Part shown: positions 21,115-29,089 of the stretch, piece after piece | How positions within the stretch are numbered: position 1 is the stretch's first letter | Layout: the number at the start of each line of letters is the position of its first letter | Origin: an uncultured Collinsella sp. | GTDB lineage: Bacteria > Actinomycetota > Coriobacteriia > Coriobacteriales > Coriobacteriaceae | Length of the DNA stretch: 29,089 nt | NCBI GenBank assembly: GCA_958405195.1 | Contig: CATYDM010000022.1 | Location: 1 to 29,089 of the forward strand | Direction of reading: 5' to 3' | Notes under the pieces: generated by a model | Told to the model about the DNA's origin: nothing | Database searches by the model: none | The model's input: the letters and a program-made list of their open reading frames with translations, nothing else | Program-made: the position numbers and the translations under genes

Positions 21115-22239
21115 ATGGCACGTGTGCACAACTTCTCAGCTGGCCCGGCCGCACTGCCTACAAGCGTGCTCGCCGAGATCGCCGACGAGATGATGGACTA
21201 CCGCGGTTGCGGCATGTCCGTGCTCGAGATGAGCCATCGATCTAGCATGTACCAGCAGATCATCGACGACGCCGAGGCAACCCTGCGCCGCCTGCTGAGC
21301 ATCCCCGGCAACTACCGTGTCCTGTTTTTGCAGGGCGGCGCCACGCTGCAGTTTGCGGGCATCCCCATGAACCTCATGCGCCGCGGCCGCGCCGGCTACG
21401 TCGTGACCGGCAACTTTGCCAACAAGGCGTACAAGGAGGCCGCCAAGTACGGCGAGGCCGTGCTGCTCGCGAGCTCCGAAGACACCAATTTCGACCGCAT
21501 TCCCGCCATGGCCGACGTCAACGCGCGCATTGCCACCGAGGCCGTGGGCAACAGGCTCGACTACGTCTACATCTGCCAGAACAACACCATCTTTGGCACC
21601 ATGTACCATGATCTGCCCAGCTGCGGCGACGTACCGCTGGTCGCCGATGTCTCGAGCTGCTTTTTGTCGCAGCCGCTCGACGTTGAGCGCTACGGGCTCA
21701 TCTACGCCGGCGCGCAGAAAAACGCCGGCGCCGCGGGCGTGACCGTGGTCATCATGCACGACGACCTGATCGCCGACGGTCCGGCCTTTGCGCAGACGCC
21801 ACAGTACATGGATCTTAAGACCCAGGCCGCCAAGGGCTCTATGCTCAACACGCCCAACACCTTTGGCATCTACGTGTGCGACAAGGTGTTCCGTTGGGTT
21901 GAGCAGACCGGCGGACTTGCCGCCATGGCCGAGCGCAACTGGGCCAAGGCCAACCTGCTCTATGACCTGCTCGAGCACAGCGAGCTGTTCCACGGCACCA
22001 CGCAGACAGACAGTCGCTCCATCGCCAACGTCACGTTCCGTACCGGCGACGCCGAACTCGACGCGGCCTTTGTCGCAGGCGCGGCCAAGCACCAGATTCA
22101 AAACGTCAAGGGCCATCGCCTGGTGGGCGGTATGCGCGCCAGCGTCTACAACGCCGTAACCATGGAAGACGTGCAGGCACTGGCCTCGTACATGAAGGAC
22201 TTCGAAGCGCAGCATAGTTTGAGTCCGCGATCTAACTAG
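21115..22239 (+). CDS. serC: phosphoserine aminotransferase
   Basis: A 374-aa class V aminotransferase. It opens with NFSAGPAALP, has FLQGGATLQF (71-80) for phosphate and cofactor binding, VADVSSCFLS with the cofactor Asp, and AGAQKN with the PLP lysine at 202. It converts 3-phosphohydroxypyruvate and glutamate to phosphoserine, the second step of serine synthesis, and also serves pyridoxal phosphate synthesis in some bacteria. The start at 21115 has AGGGG 9-10 nt away and matches the family N-terminus; an in-frame GTG at 21067 adds 16 residues with no homology. It is followed by serA with a 72-nt gap. Confidence 0.96.
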   Translation: MARVHNFSAGPAALPTSVLAEIADEMMDYRGCGMSVLEMSHRSSMYQQIIDDAEATLRRLLSIPGNYRVLFLQGGATLQFAGIPMNLMRRGRAGYVVTGNFANKAYKEAAKYGEAVLLASSEDTNFDRIPAMADVNARIATEAVGNRLDYVYICQNNTIFGTMYHDLPSCGDVPLVADVSSCFLSQPLDVERYGLIYAGAQKNAGAAGVTVVIMHDDLIADGPAFAQTPQYMDLKTQAAKGSMLNTPNTFGIYVCDKVFRWVEQTGGLAAMAERNWAKANLLYDLLEHSELFHGTTQTDSRSIANVTFRTGDAELDAAFVAGAAKHQIQNVKGHRLVGGMRASVYNAVTMEDVQALASYMKDFEAQHSLSPRSN

Positions 22240-22255
22240 CCCGCAACACGCGGGC
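22239..22255 (+). other. small hairpin between serC and serA
   Basis: GCCCGC (22239-22244) and GCGGGC (22250-22255) form a 6-bp stem with a 5-nt loop directly after the serC stop codon. No T-run follows, so it is more likely an mRNA stabilising or processing element within the operon than a terminator. Confidence 0.45.
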
Positions 22256-22311
22256 CGACAAGCCACCTCAGACCACCCTGTTTAGATCAAAACCTGCTAA
22301 GGAGTTTTTCC

Positions 22312-23475
22312 ATGCGCAAGATTAAGACCATCGACGACATCACTAAAGACGGCAAAGTCGAGTTTGGCGAGGGCTACGAGTTTGTGGGCACCGCCGAGGA
22401 GGCCGACGCGATCCTGATGCGCTCGACCGACCTGCACGGCTACGAGCTGCCCGAGGGCATCCGCGCCATCGCCCGCTGCGGCGCCGGCGTCAACAACATC
22501 CCCGTCGAGGAGTACGCCAAGAAGGGCGTCGTCGTCTTTAACTCCCCCGGCGCCAACAGCAACGCCGTCAAGGAGCTCGTCCTGGGCATGCTGGTGCTTT
22601 CGAGTCGCGGCGTCGTGCAGTCGATGAACTGGGTGTGCGACAACGCCGACGACCCCGAGATCCAGGTCGATGCTGAGAAGGCCAAGAAGGCCTTTGTGGG
22701 CCGCGAGCTCAAGGGCAAGCGCATCGGCGTCATCGGCCTGGGCAACGTGGGCTCCAAGGTCGCCAACGCCTGCGTCGATCTGGGTATGGACGTCTACGGC
22801 TACGATCCGTTCATTTCCGTCGAACACGCGTGGGTGCTGAGCCGCGAGGTGCAGCGCGTGGGCACGCTCGAGGATCTGTGCCGCGGCTGCGACTACCTCA
22901 CCGTGCATGTGCCCAGCAAGGCAGACACCATCGGCATGATCAGCACCGAGCAGATCAACCTGCTGGCACCCGACGCCGTGCTCATCAACTACGCGCGCGA
23001 AACCATCATTGACGAGGACGCCGTCGACGCTGCCCTGCGCGAGGGCAAGCTCAGCTGGTTTAGCTGCGACTTCGCCACGCCCAAGACGGTCAAGATGCCC
23101 AATACGTTTATCACCACGCACTCGGGCGCCGGCACCGGCGAGGCCGAGGCCAACTGCGCAGACATGGCCATCAGCGAGCTCAAGGATTACCTGGAGAACG
23201 GCAACATCGCCCACAGCGTCAACTACCCCGCCTGCAGCATGGGTAAGGCACGCGCCGCAAGCCGTATCGCCTGCCTGCACGCCAACGTGCCCAACATGAT
23301 CGGCCAGATAACGGCAATCCTTGCCAAGGACAACGCCAACGTGCAGCGCATGACCAACGAGTCCGCCGGCGAAAACGCCTACACCATGTTCGACACCGAC
23401 GAGCACCTGGACAGCAGCACCATCGAGGCGCTCAAGCAGATTCCGTCGATGTATCGCGTGCGCGTAATCAAATAG
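22312..23475 (+). CDS. serA: D-3-phosphoglycerate dehydrogenase (short form with ACT-like C-terminus)
   Basis: A 387-aa D-2-hydroxyacid dehydrogenase. The NAD-binding motif is GLGNVG (142-147); the catalytic Arg is in NYARE (R229) and the catalytic His in TTHSGAG (H270). Residues from about 317 form a short ACT-like domain (CLHANVPNMIGQITAIL) that in this family may sense serine. It oxidises 3-phosphoglycerate, the first step of serine synthesis. AAGGAG precedes the ATG. The segment that usually carries the catalytic Glu (around 252-262) reads CDFATPKTVKM and shows no Glu, a point to check by alignment. The pairing with serC supports the assignment. Confidence 0.95.
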   Translation: MRKIKTIDDITKDGKVEFGEGYEFVGTAEEADAILMRSTDLHGYELPEGIRAIARCGAGVNNIPVEEYAKKGVVVFNSPGANSNAVKELVLGMLVLSSRGVVQSMNWVCDNADDPEIQVDAEKAKKAFVGRELKGKRIGVIGLGNVGSKVANACVDLGMDVYGYDPFISVEHAWVLSREVQRVGTLEDLCRGCDYLTVHVPSKADTIGMISTEQINLLAPDAVLINYARETIIDEDAVDAALREGKLSWFSCDFATPKTVKMPNTFITTHSGAGTGEAEANCADMAISELKDYLENGNIAHSVNYPACSMGKARAASRIACLHANVPNMIGQITAILAKDNANVQRMTNESAGENAYTMFDTDEHLDSSTIEALKQIPSMYRVRVIK

Positions 23476-23536
23476 CGCCGGCTGATCTGACGGGCAGCTC
23501 CCCATGTGGCCTGCCCGTCACTGACATTGAATGCCC

Positions 23537-23575
23537 GCGGGGACGCCTTTCGCACGAGAGGCGCCCCCGTTTTTG
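23537..23575 (+). terminator. intrinsic terminator after serA
   Basis: GCGGGGACGCCT and AGGCGCCCCCGT form a strong GC-rich stem around a loop of 10 nt, followed by TTTTTGT. A second hairpin without a T-run (GACGGGCAG with CTGCCCGTC, 23489-23519) lies between it and the serA stop. This ends the serC-serA transcript. Confidence 0.85.
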
Positions 23576-23607
23576 TGAGCACTCCATTAAATACACCGAG
23601 CCGCTTC

Positions 23608-23627
23608 TTGACATACAATCTGTATGT
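23608..23627 (+). promoter_or_regulatory. TTGACA box overlapping a perfect dyad, upstream of the M20 peptidase
   Basis: TTGACA (23608-23613) overlaps ACATACA-atc-TGTATGT (23611-23627), a perfect 7-bp dyad with a 3-nt centre. A -10 candidate TAACTA follows at a rather long spacing of about 19 nt. It looks like a promoter controlled by a dimeric repressor; the regulator is not in the window. Confidence 0.55.
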
Positions 23628-23652
23628 TGACCTAACTATCTGTGAGGTGCCT

Positions 23653-24873
23653 ATGGTTGATACAGATTTTGCTTGGCGGCTTACGCAAGGACTCGTGCGG
23701 ATCGACAGCTCAGACCCGGGTGCGTATGAGGACGAGATTGAGCGCTATATCAAAACGTTGGTTGAGGAACGGGTGGCACAGCTGAGCCATCCGGTGCTCC
23801 ATGCCGTGCAGGTTGAGGAACTCGAGGTGCTGCCCGGGCGCCGCAACCTTATGGTCACCGTGCCGGGACTGAGCGACGAGCCACGGCTCGTCTATATCTG
23901 CCATATGGATACCGTTACGCTGGGCGATGGCTGGGACGCGGACATTCCGCCGCTCGGAGCGATCGTGCGCAACGATAAACTCTATGGCCGCGGTGCCTGC
24001 GATATGAAGGGTGGCCTGGCCTGCGCCATTGCCGCACTGGTCCATACGCTCGAGCGCGTGGCGGCAGAAGGCGAGCTGCCCCGCCGTGGCTTCTCACTCA
24101 TTTGCTCGGTCGACGAGGAGGACTTTATGCGCGGCTCAGAGGCCGCGATCGATGCCGGCTGGGTCGGCTCGCGCGAATGGGTGCTGGACACCGAACCCAC
24201 CGACGGACAGATCCAGGTGGCGCACAAGGGGCGTACGTGGTTCGAGATTGAAATGGCTGGCGTAACGGCGCATGCGAGCCAGCCGTGGAAGGGCGCGGAT
24301 GCCGTCGCCGCCATGGCCGAGGTCGTGTGTTCGCTCCGTCGCGCGTTTGTGGCGCTGCCCGCGCACGATGAGCTGGGGCCTTCGACCATCACGTTTGGCC
24401 AAATCGAGGGCGGATATCGCCCCTATGTCGTGCCCGACCGCGCCAAAGTCTGGGTCGACATGCGCCTGACCCCGCCGACCGATACGGCCGCCGCGACGCG
24501 CATGGTAGAGCAGGCCATCGCCGTTGCCGAAGCCGCGGTCCCCGGCTGCCATGGAAGCTACACCGTGACAGGCGACCGCCCCGCTATCGAGCGCGATCCA
24601 AGCTCTCCTCTTCTAGCCGCGCTCAAGCGTGCCGCCGATGACGTGACGGGGGCGGACACGACCGTAGGCTTCTTTACCGGCTACACCGACACCGCTGTCA
24701 TTGCCGGCAAGACAGGTAACCGCAATTGCATGAGCTACGGTCCCGGGTCGCTCGCGCTCGCGCACAAGCCCAACGAATATGTGCCCCATGCCGATATCGT
24801 TCGTTGTCAGCAGGTGCTGATCGCGCTCGCCGATAACGTGCTCTGGGACGCGAGCGGCCAAGTTGGGGCATAA
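23653..24873 (+). CDS. M20 family metallopeptidase (ArgE/DapE/CPG2-like)
   Basis: A 406-aa M20 peptidase. The metal ligands are in the usual order: H84-x-D86 in YICHMDTV, the bridging Asp in GRGACDMKGG (112-121), and the catalytic Glu pair in VDEED (153-157). A dimerisation (lid) domain follows with MAGVTAHAS, and the late His is in AHKPNEYV. It hydrolyses an amide bond in a small substrate such as an N-acyl amino acid or dipeptide. The exact substrate is unknown; the family includes ArgE, DapE and peptidases. I chose the ATG at 23653 (GAGG 5 nt upstream) over an in-frame start at 23506, which lies in the terminator before the promoter. The next gene starts 39 nt later and is probably co-transcribed. 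Confidence 0.92.
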   Translation: MVDTDFAWRLTQGLVRIDSSDPGAYEDEIERYIKTLVEERVAQLSHPVLHAVQVEELEVLPGRRNLMVTVPGLSDEPRLVYICHMDTVTLGDGWDADIPPLGAIVRNDKLYGRGACDMKGGLACAIAALVHTLERVAAEGELPRRGFSLICSVDEEDFMRGSEAAIDAGWVGSREWVLDTEPTDGQIQVAHKGRTWFEIEMAGVTAHASQPWKGADAVAAMAEVVCSLRRAFVALPAHDELGPSTITFGQIEGGYRPYVVPDRAKVWVDMRLTPPTDTAAATRMVEQAIAVAEAAVPGCHGSYTVTGDRPAIERDPSSPLLAALKRAADDVTGADTTVGFFTGYTDTAVIAGKTGNRNCMSYGPGSLALAHKPNEYVPHADIVRCQQVLIALADNVLWDASGQVGA

Positions 24874-24912
24874 TAAGCCGCGAACAAACCGACTCGTGCG
24901 TTAGGACCGCCC

Positions 24913-25596
24913 ATGAAAGCACTTCCGTTTCCCTGCATCCGCCCGGCTCAGGACCGCGTGCTCGAGGCGCTGCCTGCAATGGGCAGCATCCTGAGCGGCA
25001 ACGATGCTCTGCGCGGAGCCATTGCCGATGGCCTGATGCTCAAGGACCCGGGCGCGGCGTATTACGTGTACGAATGCTCGGGCGAGCCGGGGCGCGTAAC
25101 AGGTGTCGTGGCGATCTGCCCGACGAGTGTACTTGCGGGCGGCAAGGGCGTTGCCAGCGCTGACGTGGCCGCCGCTGCGCACGCGATCGCCGAACTCAAA
25201 GTTCAGCCTCGTCCCGTGTCGCTCGCCTACGAGGCCTCGCCCGTCATGGATATCATCCTGGGCGCCGCCAAAGAGGGCGCGTCGCTCTACGCCGTCACCG
25301 ACCCCGCGGGCATTACGCACCGCGCGTGGGAGGTCAAGCGCGAGGACGCTGTTGCCGCCATCCGTGCCATGCTCGACCAAGTACCAGAGCCGGCACTGGC
25401 CGACGACCCCGCCTACGCTGCCGCGCTGGCCGGGGCGTCGCAGCTGCTGGCCGATGAGGCCCGTGCCGCCGGAACGTACACCGGCAAGGAGCCGTTCAAC
25501 TTTGCCGTAGCTGCGCTCTTCCCCGCCGCACAGGTCAGCGGCGGCGCGCCGCAGGTTCCGACGGGTCTGCTCACGCACCAAGTCGCGCGGTTCTAG
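24913..25596 (+). CDS. short DUF1015-like protein
   Basis: A 227-aa protein that resembles the N-terminal half of DUF1015 proteins: PFPCIRPAQDRVLEALPAM at the start, then LMLKDPGAAYYVYEC and GVVAICPTSVL. DUF1015 genes are commonly found next to serA and serC in Firmicutes and related bacteria, which agrees with the position here. Full-length members are about 400 aa, so this one lacks the C-terminal half and also the KKHE-like segment usual in the family. The frame ends cleanly at a stop and is followed by a terminator, so it is a short version rather than a recent break. Function unknown. Confidence 0.65.
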   Translation: MKALPFPCIRPAQDRVLEALPAMGSILSGNDALRGAIADGLMLKDPGAAYYVYECSGEPGRVTGVVAICPTSVLAGGKGVASADVAAAAHAIAELKVQPRPVSLAYEASPVMDIILGAAKEGASLYAVTDPAGITHRAWEVKREDAVAAIRAMLDQVPEPALADDPAYAAALAGASQLLADEARAAGTYTGKEPFNFAVAALFPAAQVSGGAPQVPTGLLTHQVARF

Positions 25597-25641
25597 CAAG
25601 ACCAGACCGTCCAGCACAAAAATCGGCAGCTCAACAAACAG

Positions 25642-25684
25642 GGGGCGGAGATGCAGCAGGTACATGCATCTCCGCCCCTTTTGC
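25642..25684 (+). terminator. intrinsic terminator after the DUF1015-like gene
   Basis: A perfect 14-bp stem (GGGGCGGAGATGCA, 25642-25655, with its complement at 25665-25678) with a 9-nt loop, followed by TTTT. It lies between convergent genes; the T-run serves the + strand. Confidence 0.9.
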
Positions 25685-25725
25685 GTCGAGAAGTTATGCC
25701 GGCGACCCGTGCCGCCACGCTCACG

Positions 25726-26361
25726 TTATCCCCGCTGCGGGCCTGCTGCCGCCACGAGCGGTTCAAGCCCCAGCTCGCGTGCGTAATCCTCCTGCGTAAA
25801 AATCTCAATCAGCTCAAACGTGTCGGATTCGTCGTCAAACGCAAAGTGCAGCACCGCGCAGTTGCCCGGCACGCGATCGCGCTCGTCGGCCGCCGCACCC
25901 TTCACGTGATCCATAAACTCCTTGATGGCCGAGCCATGGCTTACCGCGAGCACGCACGTATGGTCCGGACGCTGCATAAGCTCGATCAGCGTCGCCACCA
26001 TGCGCTCGCGCACTTGCATCTGGCCCTCGCCGCCAAACTGGCAATAGAAGTCGCGCCACGGGCGCTCGGGCATAAGCATCACGCGCTCGGCCTCAAAGTC
26101 GCCAAAGAACCACTCGCGCAGACCGTCCAGGCGCTCGTACGCCAAGCCCGGCCACAAGTTGGCGATAGTCTGCTCGGTGCGATGAAGCGTGGAGGTGTAG
26201 GCATGATCGGGCTCAATGCCACGCGCACGTAAAAACATGCCGGCGCGCGCCGCCTGGTCGCAACCCAACTGCGTAAGCGGCGAGTCACTCCACCCCTGAA
26301 TGATACGCTTAAGGTTGAATATCGTCTGTCCATGACGGACCAGATACAGATCTTTATTCAT
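25726..26361 (-). CDS. histidine phosphatase family protein (copy 1)
   Basis: A 211-aa phosphoglycerate-mutase-like phosphatase. The catalytic motif LVRHGQT is at the N-terminus with NLKRIIQGWSDSPLT behind it; the second catalytic part is AVSHGSA. Such enzymes remove phosphate from small molecules such as sugar phosphates or alpha-ribazole phosphate through a phospho-histidine. I chose ATG at 26361 (AAAGGA 5 nt upstream) over a start at 26412 that would overlap the upstream gene. It lies 17 nt behind a paralogue, clearly a tandem duplication and an operon. Substrate unknown. Confidence 0.92.
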   Translation of the reverse strand: MNKDLYLVRHGQTIFNLKRIIQGWSDSPLTQLGCDQAARAGMFLRARGIEPDHAYTSTLHRTEQTIANLWPGLAYERLDGLREWFFGDFEAERVMLMPERPWRDFYCQFGGEGQMQVRERMVATLIELMQRPDHTCVLAVSHGSAIKEFMDHVKGAAADERDRVPGNCAVLHFAFDDESDTFELIEIFTQEDYARELGLEPLVAAAGPQRG

Positions 26362-26378
26362 AGGGGTCCTTTCGTTCG

Positions 26379-26921
26379 TTACCAACCCAAGAGCGAAAAC
26401 GCCCCGTCGCAATAGCCAAAATGAAGCACGGCACCGTTGTCGGGTAGCTCCCCCTCGCCAGTCACATACTCAAGAAACTCCTGGCAGGCTGAGCCATGGG
26501 AAACCGCCAGCACGCAGTCGTGCTGCGGCCTGGCCATGATGCGGGACAGCGCCGCGACCATGCGCGACTGAAGCTGCACTTCCGACTCGCCGCCAAAGGC
26601 CACCGGATAATCGCCCCAGGGCTGCGGCGGCATCTCGCGATTTGATGTGCCCTCCAGCGAGCCAAAATGCCACTCACGCAGGTCATCGACCAGCTCAATG
26701 GAACGGCCCTCGCCAACGATAAGCTCGGCCGTATGCCGCGCCCGGCCCAACGGCGAGGAATACACATGGTCAAAGGCCACGCCGCGCGCCTCAAACGCCG
26801 CGCGCGTCGCCAGCGCCTGCTCGCGCCCGCGCGCCGTAAGCGGCGAATCGTGCCAGCCCTGCAAAATGCTCTGCACATTGAGCTCAGTCTGCCCATGCCG
26901 CACCAAATACAGATCTGCCAC
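26379..26921 (-). CDS. histidine phosphatase family protein (copy 2)
   Basis: A 180-aa paralogue of the neighbouring phosphatase, with LVRHGQTELNVQSILQGW at the N-terminus, SSPLGRARHTAE in the middle and AVSHGSACQEF near the end. The GTG start at 26921 follows a GGGGAGG site and puts the catalytic motif seven residues from the start, as in the paralogue; a longer frame reaching 27002 adds a basic, Cys-rich segment with no homology. About 30 residues shorter than copy 1, mainly in the C-terminal part. The two differ a lot, so the duplication is old. Confidence 0.9.
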   Translation of the reverse strand: MADLYLVRHGQTELNVQSILQGWHDSPLTARGREQALATRAAFEARGVAFDHVYSSPLGRARHTAELIVGEGRSIELVDDLREWHFGSLEGTSNREMPPQPWGDYPVAFGGESEVQLQSRMVAALSRIMARPQHDCVLAVSHGSACQEFLEYVTGEGELPDNGAVLHFGYCDGAFSLLGW

Positions 26922-27004
26922 ACACCCTCCCCTCGTACCACCACAAAGGGGACAGGAGCCTTTGTGGTGATTTTGCCGCCGGATTGCACCGCAACGACGC
27001 ACAA

Positions 27005-27676
27005 CTACAGCAGCACGTCGGCAAGCGGACGCTTGGGTACGTGGTGCACCTGCGCCTCGTCGCGCCAGTAATTAATTGAGCCGTCGGGGTTGGAATCGAT
27101 CGCATCAATCACCTGCGTCTCGGCCGGAACGCCAAACGCCATGATCAGCTTGAGCTCATACTTGTCGCTATCGAGCCCCATGGCATCGATCGCGTGGGGC
27201 GTAAAGGCCTTGAACATGCAGGCAGCCACCTCGGGCGTGGCGCTGCGGGCGGCGAGCATCATCGTCTGCGCGGCAATGCCCGTGTCGACCTCGGTAATAG
27301 GAGCGGCGGGCTTGCCCGGAACGGCGCGCTCGGCAAGAATCGCGATGTAGCCGGTCGGGCGCTCGCCCTCGGCAGGACCCGACCAGTCCTTAAGCGCGCC
27401 GGCCCATGCAAGCTCGTCAAACACGCGAGCGCAGTCCTCGGAACCGCTTACCACATGAAAACGCAGATGCTGAGCATTGGCGCCGCAGGGAGCCAGGTGC
27501 GCCAGTTCCGCCAGCTCGAGCAAAAACTCGCGCGGCACGCGCATGGACTCGTCAAAGCGACGGCACGTACGGGCGCGGCGGACCAGCGCGTCAAACGTGT
27601 CCAGGCCGAGCTTTTCGCAACCTTGCTTTGCCATCGACTCCGCGCTAGACGGCGCCGCGGGAACTGTTTCGTTCAT
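27005..27676 (-). CDS. nitroreductase family protein
   Basis: A 223-aa FMN-dependent nitroreductase-like oxidoreductase. It has the N-terminal RRARTCRRFDESMRVPRE (FMN-phosphate binding Arg cluster), LAHLAPCGANAQHLRFHVV (the APSG-N-Q-type FMN segment), DTGIAAQTMMLAA in the dimer interface and AFGVPAE near the end. These enzymes use NAD(P)H to reduce nitro compounds, quinones or flavins in the cytoplasm. The ATG at 27676 is preceded by GGGGGT; an in-frame TTG four codons earlier is less likely. It lies 83 nt before the phosphatase pair on the same strand. Substrate unknown. Confidence 0.9.
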   Translation of the reverse strand: MNETVPAAPSSAESMAKQGCEKLGLDTFDALVRRARTCRRFDESMRVPREFLLELAELAHLAPCGANAQHLRFHVVSGSEDCARVFDELAWAGALKDWSGPAEGERPTGYIAILAERAVPGKPAAPITEVDTGIAAQTMMLAARSATPEVAACMFKAFTPHAIDAMGLDSDKYELKLIMAFGVPAETQVIDAIDSNPDGSINYWRDEAQVHHVPKRPLADVLL

Positions 27677-27911
27677 AGGGACCCCCAATTTCGGGCAATT
27701 GTTCTTAGGAAAATCTAACCTAAAACGTAGGCAATAACGAACAGGGCCGCAATGTTCTACACCTGTTGAATAGAAAATCGCGACGTGGGGAACAACGGAA
27801 ACAATTCGGGGCCTTTGGGTTACGTTTCACCCTCCCCGACCCATACGTCAGCGCCTTTAGGCGATACTGGTCGTAACGATCAAGGCTTACGCCGCACGGA
27901 AAGGAGACATT

Positions 27912-28513
27912 ATGGGCATCTTTAAGAATGATGACCAAAAACGCGCCAGTTTGGATTTGACGAGAAAAGCATGGCAGGCAAGGCCGTCAAGGCCGTGCGC
28001 TGGATTTACGCCATCACGGGCGTCTTGGCGCTCGTCGCCGGCATCGCACTGCTGTTTGCGCCCGCCAAGTCCCTCGTCTTCTTAACGACCGTCTTGGGCT
28101 TCTACTTTGTGATCACGGCCGCGATCACGCTGTTTACCGCTGTTTTCGAGCCACTGCTGCCCACCGGCTGGCGCGTGACGAGCATCATCTCCAACCTACT
28201 CATTATCTTGGGCGGCGTCATAATCCTGCGCAACCAGGCCTTCTCGACCGCGACGCTCACCACGATGGTGGTTATCGTGGCCGGCTTTGGCTGGATCGTC
28301 GAAGGTGTCATGTCCATTCTGGAGTCCGAGCTTTCGTCCAACCGTGCCCTCGCCATCCTGAGCGGCGCGCTCTCCATCATCGCCGGCATGTTCGTGTTTA
28401 TCTATCCGCTGTGGTCGGCCAAGATGCTCGTCATCTTTAGCGGCGCCGCACTGCTGGTGTTTGGCGTAACGCTGATTGTTCGCGCTATTCAATTTGGCAA
28501 ACTGGTGCACTAG
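27912..28513 (+). CDS. DUF308 (HdeD-like) membrane protein, possibly frameshifted near its 5' end
   Basis: The open frame from the ATG at 27971 gives 180 aa with six hydrophobic membrane segments, typical of DUF308/HdeD proteins. That ATG has only a weak ribosome binding site. A strong AAGGAG with ATG stands at 27912 (MGIFKNDDQK..), but in another frame. If the A5 run at 27937-27941 were A6, the two would join into one protein with a hydrophilic N-terminus (MGIFKNDDQKTRQFGFDEKS then MAGKAVKAV). So either one base was lost here, or translation starts at 27971, or the upstream frame is a leader peptide. DUF308 proteins are linked to acid stress in enterobacteria (HdeD); the role here is unknown. 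The stop TAG is directly followed by the ATG of the next gene. Confidence 0.8.
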
Positions 28514-28996
28514 ATGCCGCGAACGCTCTTTATTGATGCAGACGCCTGCCCGGTCACGCGCGAGTCGATTGACTGCGCGCGGCGGGCGGGCGTCGCCGTC
28601 GTTATCGCCGGCAACAGCACACAGAACCTGGAACGCCACATTCGCCGCGACGATCCGCGCGACGTCGAGCATGCGCGACGCGGATTTTGGGTCACGACGC
28701 TCGATGTGAGCGTGGGCGCCGACAGCGCCGACTTTGCCATTGTCGAACGCCTGCAGGCGGGCGACGTAGTCGTGACGCAGGACATTGGCTTGGCGAGCAT
28801 GGTGCTCGGGCGCGATGCCGCCGCCATCGGCGTGCGCGGGCGCGTCTACGATAAGGCGACCATCGACATGCAACTGTTTATTCGCCACGAGGAAAAGAAG
28901 GTGCGCCGCGCCGGCGGTCGCACTCGCGGTCCGGCGGCATTTACCAGCGAAGACCGGGCCCGCTTTAAGCGCAACCTCACCGAGCTGCTGCGCTAA
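28514..28996 (+). CDS. YaiI/YqxD family protein (UPF0178, DUF188)
   Basis: A 160-aa member of the UPF0178/DUF188 family. It opens with LFIDADACPVTRE, and has VVIAGNST, then DVSVGADSADFAIVERLQAGDVVVTQDIGLA, the conserved acidic pattern of a PIN-like fold. The C-terminal part has RTRGPAAFTSEDRARF, also typical. A nuclease role has been suggested from the fold but is not proven. The ATG follows the TAG of the DUF308 gene without a gap, so translation is coupled. A terminator follows. Confidence 0.93.
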   Translation: MPRTLFIDADACPVTRESIDCARRAGVAVVIAGNSTQNLERHIRRDDPRDVEHARRGFWVTTLDVSVGADSADFAIVERLQAGDVVVTQDIGLASMVLGRDAAAIGVRGRVYDKATIDMQLFIRHEEKKVRRAGGRTRGPAAFTSEDRARFKRNLTELLR

Positions 28997-28998
28997 CC

Positions 28999-29038
28999 AA
29001 GGTAGATTTTCGGGACATGCCCGGAAATCTACCTTTTT
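28999..29038 (+). terminator. intrinsic terminator after the YaiI-family gene
   Basis: AAGGTAGATTT and AAATCTACCTT flank CGGG/CCCG and a short ACATG loop, giving a stem of about 15 bp with one mismatch, followed by TTTTTGTTTT. It starts 2 nt after the stop codon. Confidence 0.9.
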
Positions 29039-29089
29039 GTTTTGAGCGGTGTGAGCGCTCGGAATCCATGGCTCAACAAAAAACGGGCT

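Noticed and set aside
21136..23505. Long minus-strand frames (376 and 402 codons) opposite serC and serA
   Set aside because: They mirror the third codon positions of serC and serA and have no motifs of their own.

Overview
The window looks like the chromosome of a high-GC gut actinobacterium of the class Coriobacteriia, most likely Collinsella or a close relative. This is inferred from GC-rich genes with clear AGGAGG-type ribosome binding sites, from the protein flavour, and from the serC-serA-DUF1015 cluster. I have not run a search. No rRNA, tRNA, CRISPR array, transposase or integrase was seen.

Layout. (1) 145-2839: a metallophosphoesterase diverges from an NhaP/CvrA-type cation/proton antiporter. 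(2) 2840-4133: a gene-poor stretch with a 96-nt inverted repeat, three copies of a small structured-RNA-like element (two on +, one on -), and a DUF3800 gene directly behind the third copy. (3) 4141-20352: a 16-kb minus-strand operon holding a complete type 1 BREX anti-phage system, in the order brxA, brxB, brxC, pglX, pglZ, brxL, followed by two genes I do not recognise (453 and 70 aa). (4) 20353-20693: the BREX leader and promoter region, divergent from a solitary Phd/YefM antitoxin gene. (5) 21115-25596: serC, serA, an M20 peptidase and a short DUF1015-like protein. (6) 25726-27676: two tandem histidine phosphatases and a nitroreductase on -. (7) 27912-28996: a DUF308 membrane protein and a YaiI-family protein on +.

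The BREX locus holds the main surprises. The methyltransferase PglX is encoded as two separate polypeptides: an 836-aa methyltransferase plus target-recognition part, and a 322-aa C-terminal part. An AT-rich gene with an RxxxxH HEPN-type motif sits between them. Each piece has its own ribosome binding site, so this looks like a split but working protein rather than a wreck. The AT-rich composition also covers the PglX target-recognition region, which suggests that specificity domain and HEPN gene came in together. In addition, a run of ten G residues touches the GTG start codon of brxA, the first BREX gene, so it may be a phase-variable switch for the operon.

The second system worth attention is the DUF3800 gene with its multicopy RNA element. 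Helix positions are kept while the paired bases change between copies, and each copy ends in an intrinsic terminator.
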